The notes: generated by a model not told the origin, from the letters alone. A stretch of 64,000 nucleotides of DNA from Blumeriella jaapii (GCA_009599575.1 VWND01000017.1:1-64000), one strand, 5' to 3'. Positions 45,038 to 57,650 are shown, numbered from the stretch's first letter. Program-made: numbers and translations.

Positions 45038-46604
45038 TTGGGTTTTACAGAATTAAAACCATTCGCGTTGCTATTTCGGCTGGTATCGCGAATAAAAAAC
45101 GCTAATTCTCGGGCCGAAAAAGCATTCGCGTTATTATCTCGGCTGGCACCGCGAATGAATTTGACCGAAAACGATCGGAATGAGCCGATTAGCGACGAAA
45201 ATAAACTTTTAATCGATAACTACGAGACCGAAAATTTCTATTTTATCGCATATTATTTAACTATTTTATCCAAACTATTTAGCGTGCCAAATTATTAATT
45301 TAAATTATTCAAAAACCAGGCTTTCGATTATATCTTAGCCGACAGGAAGTTGTATAAGATGGAAAATAATATATATTAAAAACGCTTAGTGGTAAATAAC
45401 AAAATTAACAAGTTTTAAATTATGAAAAAAGCCTACGAAAAAATGTTCCATAAGGAAGCTAAAACTATTTATTACCGAACCAAAAACGATTTTTAATAAA
45501 AAGGATGTTTCGAAAATTACAAAGCTTTCGTTAAGAGCTGTATTTCTTGCCAAAAACGAAAGCCTGGCCGAAAAGAGAACTTATTATATCCGACGTGGTC
45601 TTTTGGAGTTTGAAAGAAGGTCAACTTCGACGTTACGCGCGTATCGACTATCGATCGCGGTTATATATGCTTCGTGCTCGCTATTAACGATTTATTTAAA
45701 TGGTCTGAAAAGCGATTTCTCCGAAACGCTATTTCCGAAGCTATAGCGACCTTTTTTTAAAAACGTTGTATATCGATATAATTTGTTTGGCAAATTAAAC
45801 GTCGATAATAAACCCGAAAACAAAAGCGTTGTCGAAACCTTTACAAAAAAATACGATATTCAACGCATTTAAATCTCAGCCTATAATTCGAAAAGTAATA
45901 AATCCGTTAAACGAGGCCATAGAAATATTTTTAACGGTCTTTTAAAAGCCACTCGAGAGGGCTATAAGCGTTGGTCGCGGAAATTCTCGGAAATGCTTTT
46001 TGCTATGCGCATATACATACACGCTTCTATTAGAGTAATCTTATTTTTTATTTAGTACGGCAGAAACGCTCGACTACCTTTAAAAACAAAATGGCTTGTA
46101 TAAAAGTTTTATAACGTGGTTAAAGTGAAAACGAAAGCAAACCTATTAGCAATAAGGTTTAAACAGCTAGATTACCGCGATATAAATATAAAGAAAATAA
46201 TTTTAAAAAAAAAAAAATATAGGAAAGCAGTTAAAAAAGTCTGAGATAGAACCAAGGTTTTAAAAAAAACGCTAATTAAAAAAGGAAATCTGATCCTAAT
46301 TTACGACGTTCAGCGCGCTATCGATAAATCGGCCGACATTAAACTTAATTATAAATGGCTCGGACTTTACGAAATATGCGAGGCCGAGTTGAATAAAAAC
46401 TATTACAAGCTTACGGAATTCGATAAAACGAAGCTAAAGGAAACGTTCGCCGCCAACCGGTTGAAGCGATTTTACAAAAAAAATCAGCAAGTCTACCCTT
46501 TGGACTTTGAATCAGAAAGCGATTTCGATTCCAGCGATTCCGACGACGACTCCGACCAAAGCGATTATATTTTTAAAAAAAAAGAACCTTCTGGAAAGGT
46601 TTGA
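45038..46604 (+). pseudogene. pol: Integrase of G1-D with linker
   Basis: 45038-45298 is a linker with a 63-bp tandem duplication (start points 45061 and 45124) encoding KPFALLFRL and KAFALLSRL. The zinc domain follows: His near 45448, a second His position mutated to Tyr, then CISC near 45537. Core motifs are DVTRVSTIDRG, then the segment around VDNKPENKSVVETF, RGHRNIF and KRWSRKFSEML. The C-terminal module shows YKWLGLYEI and KLTEFDKTKLKETFAANRLK, followed by a Ser/Asp-rich acidic tail to 46604. Integrase inserts the cDNA. The acidic tail is shared by G1-A and G1-B; no chromodomain is seen. Confidence 0.87.
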
Positions 46605-47331
46605 AAATAGCCGAACGATGACTCCGCTGCTGAAATCATAATTCAAGTCGTGATTCCACCTATGACCGAAGAAAAGAAAAGTACTTACAAGATTGTTTAC
46701 TAACTGTTTTATTATTTTCGTTGTCTATTGTTTTTTCTTTTTTATTATATACTGTTTTATTGTTTTTGTTTTGCTTTGTTTGTATACAATTTAATTATCT
46801 TGTTTTATATATACTGTTTATTCTTACAAACCTTTTTCTATATTGTTTGGAACATTTATTGTACTTTTTTTTGTTTGATTGTACTTTTGCTTACTAAAAC
46901 AAAAGCTTTGTATATGTTTTGAGCCGCATATTTGATACATTTGTATTGCTCGTATATTTTACGAAAACTATTTTTTATACATTTTATTATTTGCTATTTT
47001 CTGTATTATTTATTTTTTTCGTTGTTTTAAACGGGTGCTTATCTGAACAGTTATAATTTATTAGAAGAACAGCATGCGGATTCCCGTGGCTTTTGGATAC
47101 AAATATTTTATAATCCCCGTATTTTTTCTTATTTACTTTTTAATAAACACAACACACTTTTTTTAATTAACAAACCTATCGATATTATATCGTTTTTTAA
47201 ATAAGGCGTTGCTAAACCTGGCAAGCTTATCCTTAATTTATTTTGAAACGGAACTATTATACGCAATTTTTTCGAGTTTAAGCAAATATATAATGCCGCT
47301 ATTTTAGATTAATAAGCAGCTTTCGTAAAGA
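46605..47331 (+). other. Spacer of G1-D between integrase and ORFX
   Basis: T-rich, no conserved frame across copies. It separates pol from ORFX by about 0.7 kb in all three full G1 copies. It could carry an internal promoter or splice sites; none can be assigned. Confidence 0.55.
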
Positions 47332-50300
47332 TATTTATAAAGCAATTCGATATAATAACTGGAAACGTTAACGAATTTCTATTCGATTACGAAGGTTTCG
47401 TTAAAGCTGAATTTGTCCGCAAAGGCTTTGACTATAACAAATTCCTGCTGAATTACGACAACGCTTTAAAAGCCTTCGCCGAAGCAAAAAAGGCTCGAAA
47501 CAATAAAAAAAAGGTGACAGACCGAATTTTGCGCTTTTTGCTAAATTAACGAAAAAAGAATATTTAAAAATACGTTTTTAGCAAAATCACCGGTATTATT
47601 CTATTTCGGCATTTCGTTCGCTTTTTCGAAATTATTACTTTTACAAAAAAAAGAGTTTGGATATTAAACGTTTATATTTTTAAGACGCAAATTTTAAAAG
47701 CCAACAATTTAAAAGCTCGCAGGTTCACAGGCTTTTTTATAGCTGTTTGCAAACTGGTCGACGACGCTATGCAATCGCTAAAAAAAGTTTTAATCGGCTG
47801 CGAAATTTTAAATCTAACTTTTTTTTAAAGCAAAAGACTAAGCGTCGTTAAATGCGGCATTTTTATACCGAACGAAAAAAACGACGCTATCCCGACGCTT
47901 TAAACTTACGACGACGAAAAGGACGAAAAAGCCAATATTATTTTCGTTTAGTTCGAAAAGATATACGCAATAGCAATTAATATTTTTAGGACAGCCAAAA
48001 CAATTCGGCGACCTTTATTTTTAACTATCGAAAACGAATCCGAGAACGAAACCAAAAGCGTGATAACAGACAATCGCTTATTCGAATACAAAAAACTTAT
48101 TGTATTTATGGAAACAATTCCGGAAAAAATAAAAACAAAAGACGTAGAAAAGCGCGCCGACATTTCCGAAACTTTTTTTGTTCGGAGAAGAAAATTATTT
48201 ACGTCGCTAGCAAAAAAAACACCGCGAATGAAAACAGCCGGAAATCAACGCCGAGCTATAAGCTTTAAGCTAATTAATAAAAAACGCGACGACTTTACAA
48301 AATCGGATTTAAAAAACGCCGGCACTTCGAAAAGAAAAGATTCAAACGATTTTAAATCTGACTTTTCGAAATTAAATACGCAAACATCAAAAACGCTTGC
48401 TGCGTTTAAAAACGTCGAACCGCTAATATTTTAAACTTTGATAAAAGCATTTAAGATTTCGATTATTGCACGATTCGACCGAAAAAGCCTGGAAAAAAAT
48501 ATCGAAGTTATCGCGAAAAAAATTATATAAAAAGCACAAAATCAAATTATCTTGCTTAAAACTCTCGCTTTCGACGACGAAACGATCCAGAAGTTTTATT
48601 TCGATATTTTTACACAAAAGTCAAATAAATCCGTCAGTTTTTTTCTTTTTGCTTCGAACGAAAACTGAATTAAGCTTTTTTCGGAAAATTGCAAATATAA
48701 TACGCCGGAACAAATAAAAAAAACTTTTGAAAACGGTGATCCGTTTTTACTCGAGCTTTCTTTCGTTAAGAAATTCCGATTTTTTAATTTCGTTTTTACG
48801 AATAACGTTAACGCTAAAAAAGACGGCAAGTTCTGTTATTTTCACGTATGCTGTTACGCGGCGTATTGCAATTTAATCACAAAAAAAATTAATGTTATCG
48901 GCTTCGCTGATCGATTCGCTATTATTAGAAATTCGAATTACGACGTGTTCGAAGTTAATTTTAATAACTAATTTATATTTCGACGAAAAATTACGAAAAT
49001 TATCCAAGCACGTGCTAAAACTTATTTAGGATACGCAAATTTTAAAGCAGATTCTAAAGCATTTAGCGCGATTATAAAACTCGATTGAAACGTAAAAAAA
49101 TGGAAGCAACGAATATTTCTAAAAGCCGATTTTTTAGCTTTTCGACCGAAGGTATGTTTTAAAATCTATCTGAACTAAGCTGCGAATTCGTTAATTACGT
49201 AAGGTTTCACAACGAAGAAAACAAGCCACTGCTGCATTTTATAAAAAAAAAAATAGCTATATACAAATATTATTTCCGACTGGTCAAAACCTAAGAAACG
49301 CTTATAGCTTTTTTCGCTAATATGCTTTACAGTTTCATTTAACAAGCTTTTAAAATGCATTCCGGCTTTTACTTCGCTGCTTTAATTATCCGGAATCTTG
49401 GAAATTACCGTTTCGTGGCATATTTTAACGTCCCGATCGTTTTAAGTTTCGCTGGCTCCGATCGCATTACAATTATAAAATTCGATATCGCCGACTTCTA
49501 GAAAAAGGAAAGGATCGAAAACCTTACCGACGCCACTTTCGATTATTACGTTTTACTTGCATTCGCATACAATTCGGAAATAATCGAAGCCTATCTGCAA
49601 TTATACCACGACGTTAAATTGATTAAAACCATTTAGAAAAGCTTAGCTTTTTCGTATTTTAGCGCGTTTAAAACAGTGGCTTCGGCTATTTTATCGGACT
49701 ACGAAATCGAAAGCTACGGAGTGGAAAATGAAATGACTTTTATTAGCTTTTCGATTAAGCAAAAGGTTTTTGTCAAATTCAGAACCCAAAGAACCGACGG
49801 CGCGATACTAATCTGCTCGAACAATTATACGGCGCAGAAATATAAAAACTATTTCGAAAACGATAATCCGATAGGCAATCTGACATTATTTGTATTGCGG
49901 CGAAAGCAATCACAGCACTTTCGATGATTTCGATTGCAAACGACTATCTCCGAACCATTTCGTAGAATAGTTTTTCTTACAGGCCTCGGAGCTTTTTCAG
50001 AAGCATTCGTCGGTACAACCGTAATCCGATTTATCAATTTTACGCGAAACAAAAGCGTTAATCGGTTTTAATTACGACGAACTAGTCGATTATTTCCACG
50101 ATTTTAATATAAGACTTTTTAGCGCTTTTTGCAAAGCGTAAGACTACGTTCAGAAGCTGAAATTTATTATTTACGCAGAAAAGTCGTGGAAAACATTCGT
50201 GGCGGCGACATCTAATAATATTATCGACGAAAAAGTTATCAGAACGTTCGTAAATCTAGACGATACTTCGACTGATATTTTATCGAATCACTTTTTAAAA

Positions 50301-50387
50301 AAACAGAATGAACAAAATAATTCAAACGATAAGCGAAACGCTACTTCTCCGCAGGAGCCAATAGCAAAAAGGCCAAAAACGGATTAG
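47332..50387 (+). pseudogene. ORFX of G1-D: unrecognised ~1,000-codon ORF
   Basis: A long reading frame after integrase, recovered by comparing three copies. Blocks in order: FDYEGFVKAEFVRKGFDYNK (about 47375), KANNLKARRFTGFF (47700), ENESENETKSVITDNRLFEY (48020-48080), a Lys/Arg/Ser-rich region to 48434, FYFDIFTQKSNKSVSFFLF (48595), KKDGKFCYFHVCCYAAYC (48818-48870), FNVPIVLSFAGSDRITIIKF (49422), an open stretch 49676-49927 (ESYGVENEMTFISFSIKQK), and a C-terminal stretch to 50387 ending KRPKTD, possibly a basic localisation signal. Frame changes reflect small indels private to this copy. It has no recognised catalytic motif and no clear membrane segment. It occupies the env position but is not env-like. 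Confidence 0.7.
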
Positions 50388-50534
50388 AAAACCAAAGGAG
50401 CGTGGGGCTAAAAAATTCGGTTTTTTAGTTAATTGGTTTTTAAATTATATAAAATAGATTAAATTGCATTTATTAAAGTTATGTTTTTCTTTGGTCGTAG
50501 TCAGGAACGACTACGTATATTGTTTGGGACAGGA

Positions 50535-50801
50535 TATAAAACGGTAATACTTTGTATTAATGAAAGTTGGTAGTTTTAGCTATAGTCGAAGTATAGACCC
50601 TTTCGAAATCCCCTGCCATTAATTATTTTCAACAGGTATAAGAGCAAGGCACCCTTTTAAATAGTACTATAGGCACGCAGTCCAATTTATACCTTCATTT
50701 ATTCTTTTTTTCCTTTCTTCAGTTTCTTCTAGGGATTCCCTAGACTATTTTACCCACCGATATGTGGCCGTATCAGTCTGGTTTTCCTACCTACTTTTAC
50801 A
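50535..50801 (+). repeat. 3' LTR of G1-D
   Basis: 267 bp. It starts TATAAAACGG (mutated) after a purine-rich GGGACAGGA, a possible polypurine tract, and ends CTACTTTTACA. Confidence 0.92.
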
Positions 50802-50805
50802 ACGT

Positions 50806-53250
50806 TTAATTTGCTAAACAAACCGTATCGATATACAACGTTTTTCTAAAAAAAAAATCGTTATAGCTTCGAAAATAGCGTTTCGGAAAAGTCTTTTTTT
50901 AAATTATTTAAATAAATCGTTAATAGCAAATACGAAGCATATATAACCGCGATCGGTAGTTAATACGCGCGTAACGTCGAAATTAATTTTTTTTCAAATT
51001 CCGGAAAACCACGTCGGATATAATAAGTTTTTCTTCCGGCCAAACTTTCGTTTTTGATAAAAAATGCAGCTTTTAACGAAAGCTTTGCAGTTTTCGAAGC
51101 ATTTTTTTTATTAAAAATCGTTTTTGATTCGGTAATAAATAGCTTCAGCTTTTTTATATAATATTTCTTCGTAAGCTTTTTTTATAATTTAAAACTTATC
51201 AGTTTTATTATTTATTACTAAGCGTTTTTAATATATATTATTTTTTATTTTATATAGTTTTCTATCGGCTAAAATATAATCGAAAGCCTGGTTTTTAAAT
51301 AATTTAAATTAATAATTTAATACGCTAAATGGTTTAAATAAAATAATTAAATAATATACGATTAAATAAATCTTCGGTTTTGTAATTATCGATCAAAAAT
51401 TTATTTTCGTCGTTAGTCGGCTTATTCCGATCGTTTTCGGTTAAATCCATTCGCGGTGCCAGCCGAAATAATAACGCGAATGTTTTTTCGGCCCGAAAAT
51501 TAATATTTTTTATTCGCGGTGCCAGTCGAAATAGCAACGCGAATGGTTTTGGCTTTATAAAACCCAAAGCGCAAATAACGAAACAGCCGATTTTGTTAAC
51601 GATTTATTCGTCGATATTTTATTCGTTTTGTTTAGCGAAATCAAATAAATAAAAACGTTTTCGTTTAAAAAGGCCGTTTGCCGTTATATTAATTGTTTTT
51701 TTAATATATTTAATTTCGAAATTTATAAATTGCATTTAAGCTATTTAATTAATAACGAATGCTTTTGGCAGGTTATTAACTTTTTTATTTAATTAATCGA
51801 TAAAGATTTTTGCGTCCGTTTTTAAAATAAAATATACGTCGTACAATTCGCTTTTTATTTTTTTTATTGTTTTAAAAGCGCTTCGATATTTTCGTTTAAT
51901 AATATCGTAGCGTGCTTTCGCGGAAAATTATAGGCCGTTTTCGAATCGTAAAAAATGCCGTTTTTTATTTTCGTCGATTTATTGCAATACAGCTTTCTAA
52001 CCGAAAATATTAGCGTCGACGGTTAAAATAATCTTTTTTGCGTCTGGGCTGTAATCGATTCGCATAAATAATAAGACCGATAAAAAGTCGTTTTTAAAAA
52101 TTTCCATAGTTTTGCTTTGTTTTTTTTTCCAAACGAAATCGATTTTTTTTTTTATCGTAGCGTAAATAAATGCAGTTTTCTAAAAAAAGTTTTTAATTTA
52201 ATTGCGATAATAAATCATAACGCTAATAAAAACTTTAGTTTCGGTAATATTTTTATATTTTTTTTATTCGCAGATTTTTTTAATTTTCTTTCGTTAAAAA
52301 TGGCGGCCAGCGCTGTTAGTTATATAGCCAACGATATTTATTTCGGATATGCAAAATTTTAATCGAGGGCCAATAATAGCTTTGGCTTTTTCGAAGCAAA
52401 TTATAATTTTATCGATGTTTTGGATATGTTTTATTATATAACGTCGAATTTCAGGAAAAATCTTTTTATTATTATAATATAATCTGGGGCCTTTTATTTC
52501 GACGTCGTTAACGTAAAAAAAAGTAATATTAAAAATACAAATTATAAGGATTTTGTATACGACTTTTACGAATTAAGCGATTAAATTAATAGCTTTTATA
52601 AATATTCTGATTATACGTAATAAACCGATCGGAATTTAAATTGCCGTTATATTTCGAAATCGTAAATTAAATATTAAATAATCGTAGCCGAAAAACAAAT
52701 CGAAAAAAAAAGCGATCGTTAGTTTTGCGAATTCGTTTGAAAATTGATCGACGTTAAATAGCACGTTAGCGTTTCGTATCGTTATTTTGTTTATTTCGAC
52801 GATTGCGGTAATAAGTTTGTAAATGCTTTTTTTTTTTTTCGCAACGATAAACTATTTGTTTCGATATAGGCCGTAGCAGAATTCGAAAATCTTTTGCTTA
52901 ATTCGTTTTTTTAGTATTTCGATTATTTTATTTTAAAAGGTTTTAGAAATTAAAAAAGTTTTTTTTTGCTAGGCTTTGTAAAGCACGGTTTTAATATCGA
53001 TATAAAACGTAACGTCAAAACTAAATTGGCTTATTTCGGTGAAATCGAAGGTTATAATTTTTTTTCGGTTGCGTAGAATTTCGTACAAAACTTTTTTTTT
53101 TTTTTGGCAAAAATTAAGTTTCGATTGCTAAATTATTAAATCGTTTTTTTGTGAATCGGCTGCCAAATAATAAACTGGAAAATCGGCCGGTAATAAATTT
53201 TTTAAAATCGCTAATAATTAATTAAAATAATTTTATTGCTTTATTTTTTT
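50806..53250 (-). pseudogene. pol: RT, RNase H and N-terminal integrase of G1-B
   Basis: Minus-strand continuation of G1-B pol beyond G1-D. Integrase core and zinc domain lie nearest 50806. The tandem-repeat linker is at 51334-51567 (KPFALLFRLAPRIKN, KTFALLFRLAPRMDL). RNase H lies at about 51570-52260 and RT at about 52300-53250. The RT box, read from 52503-52514, is YVND, so an active-site Asp is lost. Stops are frequent. It aligns throughout with G1-D 43400-45780. Confidence 0.86.
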
Positions 53251-53639
53251 CGAATTAATCGTTTATTTTTCCGAAAATATTTTTACCGGATTCGCTAAGA
53301 TTTATAAATTTTACTTTATCAGCTTTGCGCTTGTAAAAAATGCTGATATTAATACAAAAAAGTAAAATATATAGGTCGGGTTTGTTTAATACGAAAACGA
53401 AATCTTCGAAACTTTTATTTTCGAATTAATAGCCAAAAATATTAATATTAGCTAATTTTACTCGCGGTATTATTTCGATTAATAACGTAAATACTTTTAA
53501 ACGAATATTTTCCAGGTTTTGTTACAGCTTAGCGTTTGTTTTAAAATTAAAGTCGGCTATTCGTTTTCCGATAAAACGTCGATTAAAAAAACTTTATCGC
53601 CGGCGACGATAATTTGATTTAAAAAAACCGGTTTCAATT

Positions 53640-56250
53640 TCAAAAAAAAGCTTTTATTTGGCCGTTTTCGGTATATTTAAAACTGACGAGGTTTTCCAAG
53701 ATCCAAAGCATTTTAAAAATAATAAAATAAAAGCATTTTTTTATTATTAAAAAGTCTTTATAAATAATAATATTTTTAACGTCGATTTTTATATTTCGTA
53801 TAATTTTATTAAACTTAATAATATTTTTATTAACGGTAATATAAATTATTCGTTTATCGATGATAATCGGAACGCTATTGGCTTCGGCTGTTTTCTGGTT
53901 TATACAATTGATTTCGGCTTTATTATCGAATAAAACGAAAGCGGTCGTACTTTTTTTAAATATAATTTTTATTTTTAATATTTTTATAGCCGTATAAGGG
54001 CAGTTTCGTCGTTTTGATTTTTGGGTTTTTATAGCGAAAGCTAAAAGGCTGACTTTTTCCGAAGATTTTTTTTTATCGGCTAAATTAACCGCGGTGTTGT
54101 AAATTTTTTTCTGATTTTTTTCCAATTTAAAATCGTTTTTTTTTCGGATAATTTCAACTTTTTCGTTTTTTTTTAATACAGGAATTTGTTTATTAATAAT
54201 TTTATCGAATCTTTCTTTTATATTAAATAAATCGTTGAATTTTAATTTAATTTTTTATTTTATAATTTTTTTAATAGCTTCGTCGACGGCTTCGGAGTTA
54301 ATATATTTATCGATTTATTTTTCGCTTCGCATTAATAGTAGGCGTTTAAAAGCTGGTACTTTCTAAATAATTTAAACCGGGATGTCGGTGTCGATATCTT
54401 TTATATCGTCGTTAATTTTTTTTATTATAGGCGTTTTTTTAATAGTTTTATCGGTTTCTTTTCGAATTCCAAAGTTTTTTTCTTTTTCGATTCTAACGTT
54501 TTTTTTTACGTTTATTGATTTGGCGAATAGGACAGGAGCATTTTGCTTTTTTATAATTCGCTAACTTAATTATACAGCCATAATATTTGCAAATGCGATA
54601 CTTGTATTAGCAATATATGTATTTGTTTTTTATTTATATTTATACTTAAAGTAAAAAATTTCTTTTTGATTAATACGCCTTTTGAAATGTTTTCTTTTTT
54701 ACTAATAAAAATCGTTTTTACATTCTTTTTGTTTTCCAAACAGTCGTTCTATTCCGTTCCTTTCACTTTTAAGCGAATAATATTTAATTAGTTTTGGTTT
54801 TCAGCTTTGTTAAAAGGGCCTATTCCTGCTTCCGTCGGTCCGAAGCAAATTGCTTCGTATTTATTAATATAACAAATACTATTATTCACACAGAAATTAA
54901 ATGCTTTGCATTTAGAACGAATATAAGGTTTTTCGTAATAAATTTTTTTATTATTACAAAATCCGCATTTAAGGCCACGAAGTTTGTTTTAATAATTACT
55001 TTTACTATTTTGATAGCCGCGATTTTGATTTCCGCGTTGGTTTTTTTTTTTTTTTTAATAATCGTTATTATAATTAATATTTCGTTAATTCTGATCGCTA
55101 ATACGGAAAAGTTGCTATTAAACAGCTATTACTTTTACGATGGCTTGGCGAAGCTGATTATTTCGCGTATTTTAAAAAAAAATAATTGTTATAAAAGCTA
55201 TTTTAATCGTTTTTATTATCCGAGTTAACGTAAAAAAGTTTTTTTTGTTATTGCATAAAATCTTCGATTTTGCTTTAAAGTTTTTGAATTTTAATATCGG
55301 TAAATTTTGATACGAAAGTTTCGATATTTTTATTAAGCTTTTTCAAGCCAGTAAATTCTGCAAAACGATTAAATAATATAATAACTGATTGTTTCTTAGC
55401 GATTTCGGTAAGTTTTAATAGCTAGGCATGTTTTTGCATTAAAGCTTCCACGTTTTTCTTATAAATAAAAAAAAAAGATTTCTTTTGATTTATAACTTCG
55501 ATAATACGTTCGCTTTGGTCTTGTTTAAAAACGAATTCTATAAATTTGAAATACTAATCGAAAATTTCAGGGTTTTGTTTATTAATTTTAAAATGCTTAA
55601 TAATTTTGTTGCGAATACTGGTTGGAAAGCTAAATAAAAACAATTTTCTTTATTTAATTTCGCTTAAAACTTTTTTATTAACGAAAACGTTAAAAATTTT
55701 AATATAAATACAATAATAAGCCTTAAGTTTTTTAGCTTATCGAATTGTTATAATAAATTATTTAAAAAAAGCGATAATATCGCGAATTTATTATCGATCG
55801 TGGTTTCGGAATTCCGATTTTAAAATTTTAACTAGTTTACGCCAGTTTCGAACCTTAATAGCTTTTCATTTATTTATCGATTTAATAATATTTTTAATAA
55901 TTAGGTTATAATAGCGAAAAAGTTTATCGAACATCTTAATTTTAAAAACTCCGAAATCTTTACAAGTTTTTTTATATTTTTCGATAAAATCGGTAATATT
56001 GGCGCTATTAAATAAAAATGCATCAGGAGAGCCAAAAAAGCATGCGGCCTCGCATAAAAAAACGAAAAGCGTCGTTGTTTATAATGTTAGCGAAAGTGTT
56101 AGTAAGATTTAAATTAAATAAATGAATATTTTCTAGGATTGCAAGTTAAAAGTTTTTAATATAAAAAAAATCGTTTTTAATAAAAGAATTATTAAAAAGG
56201 TTTTTGTGTTTTCTAAAGGAATTAAATAAAATAAAATTGCGTCCAAATAT
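53640..56250 (-). pseudogene. gag: gag and protease of G1-B
   Basis: Protease is open at 53640-54125 with LFDNKAEINC at the active site and FKMLW near the end. A run of nine A on the coding strand (near 54140) keeps it in frame with gag. Gag extends to about 56250, where the start reads ATA. The Gag C-terminal part and the Cys-rich segment lie around 54400-55000. The segment 53251-53639 is the protease-RT linker without a recognised domain. Confidence 0.86.
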
Positions 56251-56318
56251 TTAAATAATATATTAAAAAATTTATTTTTTAATAAATTAACTGAATTAAT
56301 ATAATATTGTTATATAAT

Positions 56319-56340
56319 CCACGGTTTCGATATTCCGTGG
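56319..56340. other. Leader hairpin of G1-B
   Basis: CCACGG and CCGTGG with a 10-nt loop, reverse orientation, intact. It lies in the 0.58-kb leader (56251-56826). Confidence 0.5.
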
Positions 56341-56826
56341 CTTAAGCCAATACACGTACAGCCATCCTTTTACTACTTTTAATAAAAAGCCGCAAATTAT
56401 AATTGCTATAATTATAAAGCGTAAAATCAAAAGATTAAGTTTTCGCTAGGCGTTTGATCAAAAGAGATCTAATTCGGAAAGGCCGAGCGCAGCGGTCGAA
56501 GCGTATAAATTAATATTCGATTTGTTATTTTTAAATAAAAAAGCGATTTTCGCGCTTTAAATTTCGCACGGTTTAAAATTGCCTAATCGTAATTTTAAAC
56601 GTTTTTAAAATGTATTGCATTTTTGTAATTTAATAATTGTGCGCAAAATAAGGGAAGCTATTAAAAGTCTTTTATATAATGCAGCTGCGAACAATACTAT
56701 ATGAAAAATCTTTTAAGCCGTAGTAGCGAAATATCGAAATCGATTTTAATTGTGAATTTGAAAAATGCATCGGCGAATATATAAAAACGAAACACCGAAG
56801 TTTAAATCTTTGCGTAAATTATTAAA

Positions 56827-57093
56827 TATAAAAGTAAGTAAAAAAACCAGATTGATACGGCCATATATCGGTGGGTAAAATAGCCTAGGGAATCTTTAGA
56901 AAAGACTGAAAAAAAAAAAAGAAAAAAAAATAAAAGTATAAATTGGATTGCGTGCCTATGATACTATCTAAGGGGATGCTTTGCTTTTATACTTGTTAAA
57001 AGTAGTCAATGGCAGAGGGTCTCGGAGGGGTTTATGCCTCGACCATAGCTAAAACTACCAACTTCTATTAATACAAGGTATCACCGTTTTATA
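56827..57093 (-). repeat. 5' LTR of G1-B
   Basis: 267 bp, mutated at both termini (TATAAAAG, TTTTATA), followed by the TTAT duplication. Confidence 0.92.
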
Positions 57094-57097
57094 TTAT

Positions 57098-57650
57098 ATA
57101 AGTTAAACGCAAATAAAACTCGTGCGTACGTTCGCCGTTATTACGACGTTTAAAATTTCGCCAAATCGCATTTTTAATAAGCTTACGATAAAATAAAAAA
57201 AATACGAATAAATCTCGCCGCGCGATTAATTTTAACGTTAGCAATTACGTATAATTCGATATGCGTTTATTTCCGATTTTCCGGCTTTTTCGCAAGCTCG
57301 ATAATTTTACAAACGGCTTTTTTAAAATTATTATAACGATTTATTTTTTTGCTTTTCGTATTATTTCAGCAACTGCGTATAGCTGCAAGCTTTTGGGTTT
57401 CTGATGGGTTTTCTATTAATTATAAAAACTATTTATATATATAAAACACTTTTTTTTAAGCATTTTTGTTTTTTGCAATTGTTAATTTTAAATAAATATT
57501 TTTATTACAAAACCAAAAGCTCGTTTTTTATATTATATAAATTCGGCGATTAATTAATTGATTCTTCAATTTTCCGATTAATTAAATCGTTATATTATTA
57601 ACGATTTTTTTTTTACGTTAGCGACGGCGTAAATTTTTTTTTTTTTTCGA
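57098..57650 (+). other. End of G3 copy 1 and probable LTR junction with G3 copy 2
   Basis: 57098 to about 57300 is the integrase tail of G3 copy 1. It matches 62770-62890 of copy 2 (ANKTRAYVRRYYD versus ANKARAYVRRYYD). A non-coding stretch with a TATATATATAAAACA element near 57433 follows, before the gag of copy 2. Both G3 copies point the same way, so an LTR shared by a tandem pair is expected here. I could not define its ends because no second LTR of this family is in the window. Confidence 0.5.

Larger units (their letters stand above)
39505..50801 (+). mobile_element. G1-D: best-preserved G1 element, 11,297 bp
   Basis: An uninterrupted, full-length G1 copy with equal LTRs (39505-39771 and 50535-50801, 267 bp each) and the duplication ACGT. 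It inserted into the integrase of G1-B, so it is younger, and it has visibly higher GC and fewer stops than G1-A and G1-B. The RT box YVDD is intact. It still carries many stops, mostly at Gln or Trp positions, a one-base insertion between gag and protease, and a 2-bp deletion in ORFX. It is therefore defective and serves as the reference for the family. Confidence 0.94.
34505..57093 (-). mobile_element. G1-B: Ty3/gypsy G1 element, reverse, split by G1-D
   Basis: A complete reversed G1 copy. LTRs lie at 34505-34771 and 56827-57093, and the duplication is TTAT. The integrase is interrupted at 39505-50801 by a forward G1-D copy (duplication ACGT, 39501-39504 and 50802-50805). Without G1-D the element is 11,288 bp. 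Right to left: LTR, leader, gag, protease, RT, RNase H, integrase, spacer, ORFX, LTR. It is more mutated than G1-D, consistent with being older. Confidence 0.92.

Noticed and set aside
50521..50801. ORFX as an envelope gene
   Set aside because: Position fits, but I see no signal peptide, fusion peptide or transmembrane anchor in any of the three copies.
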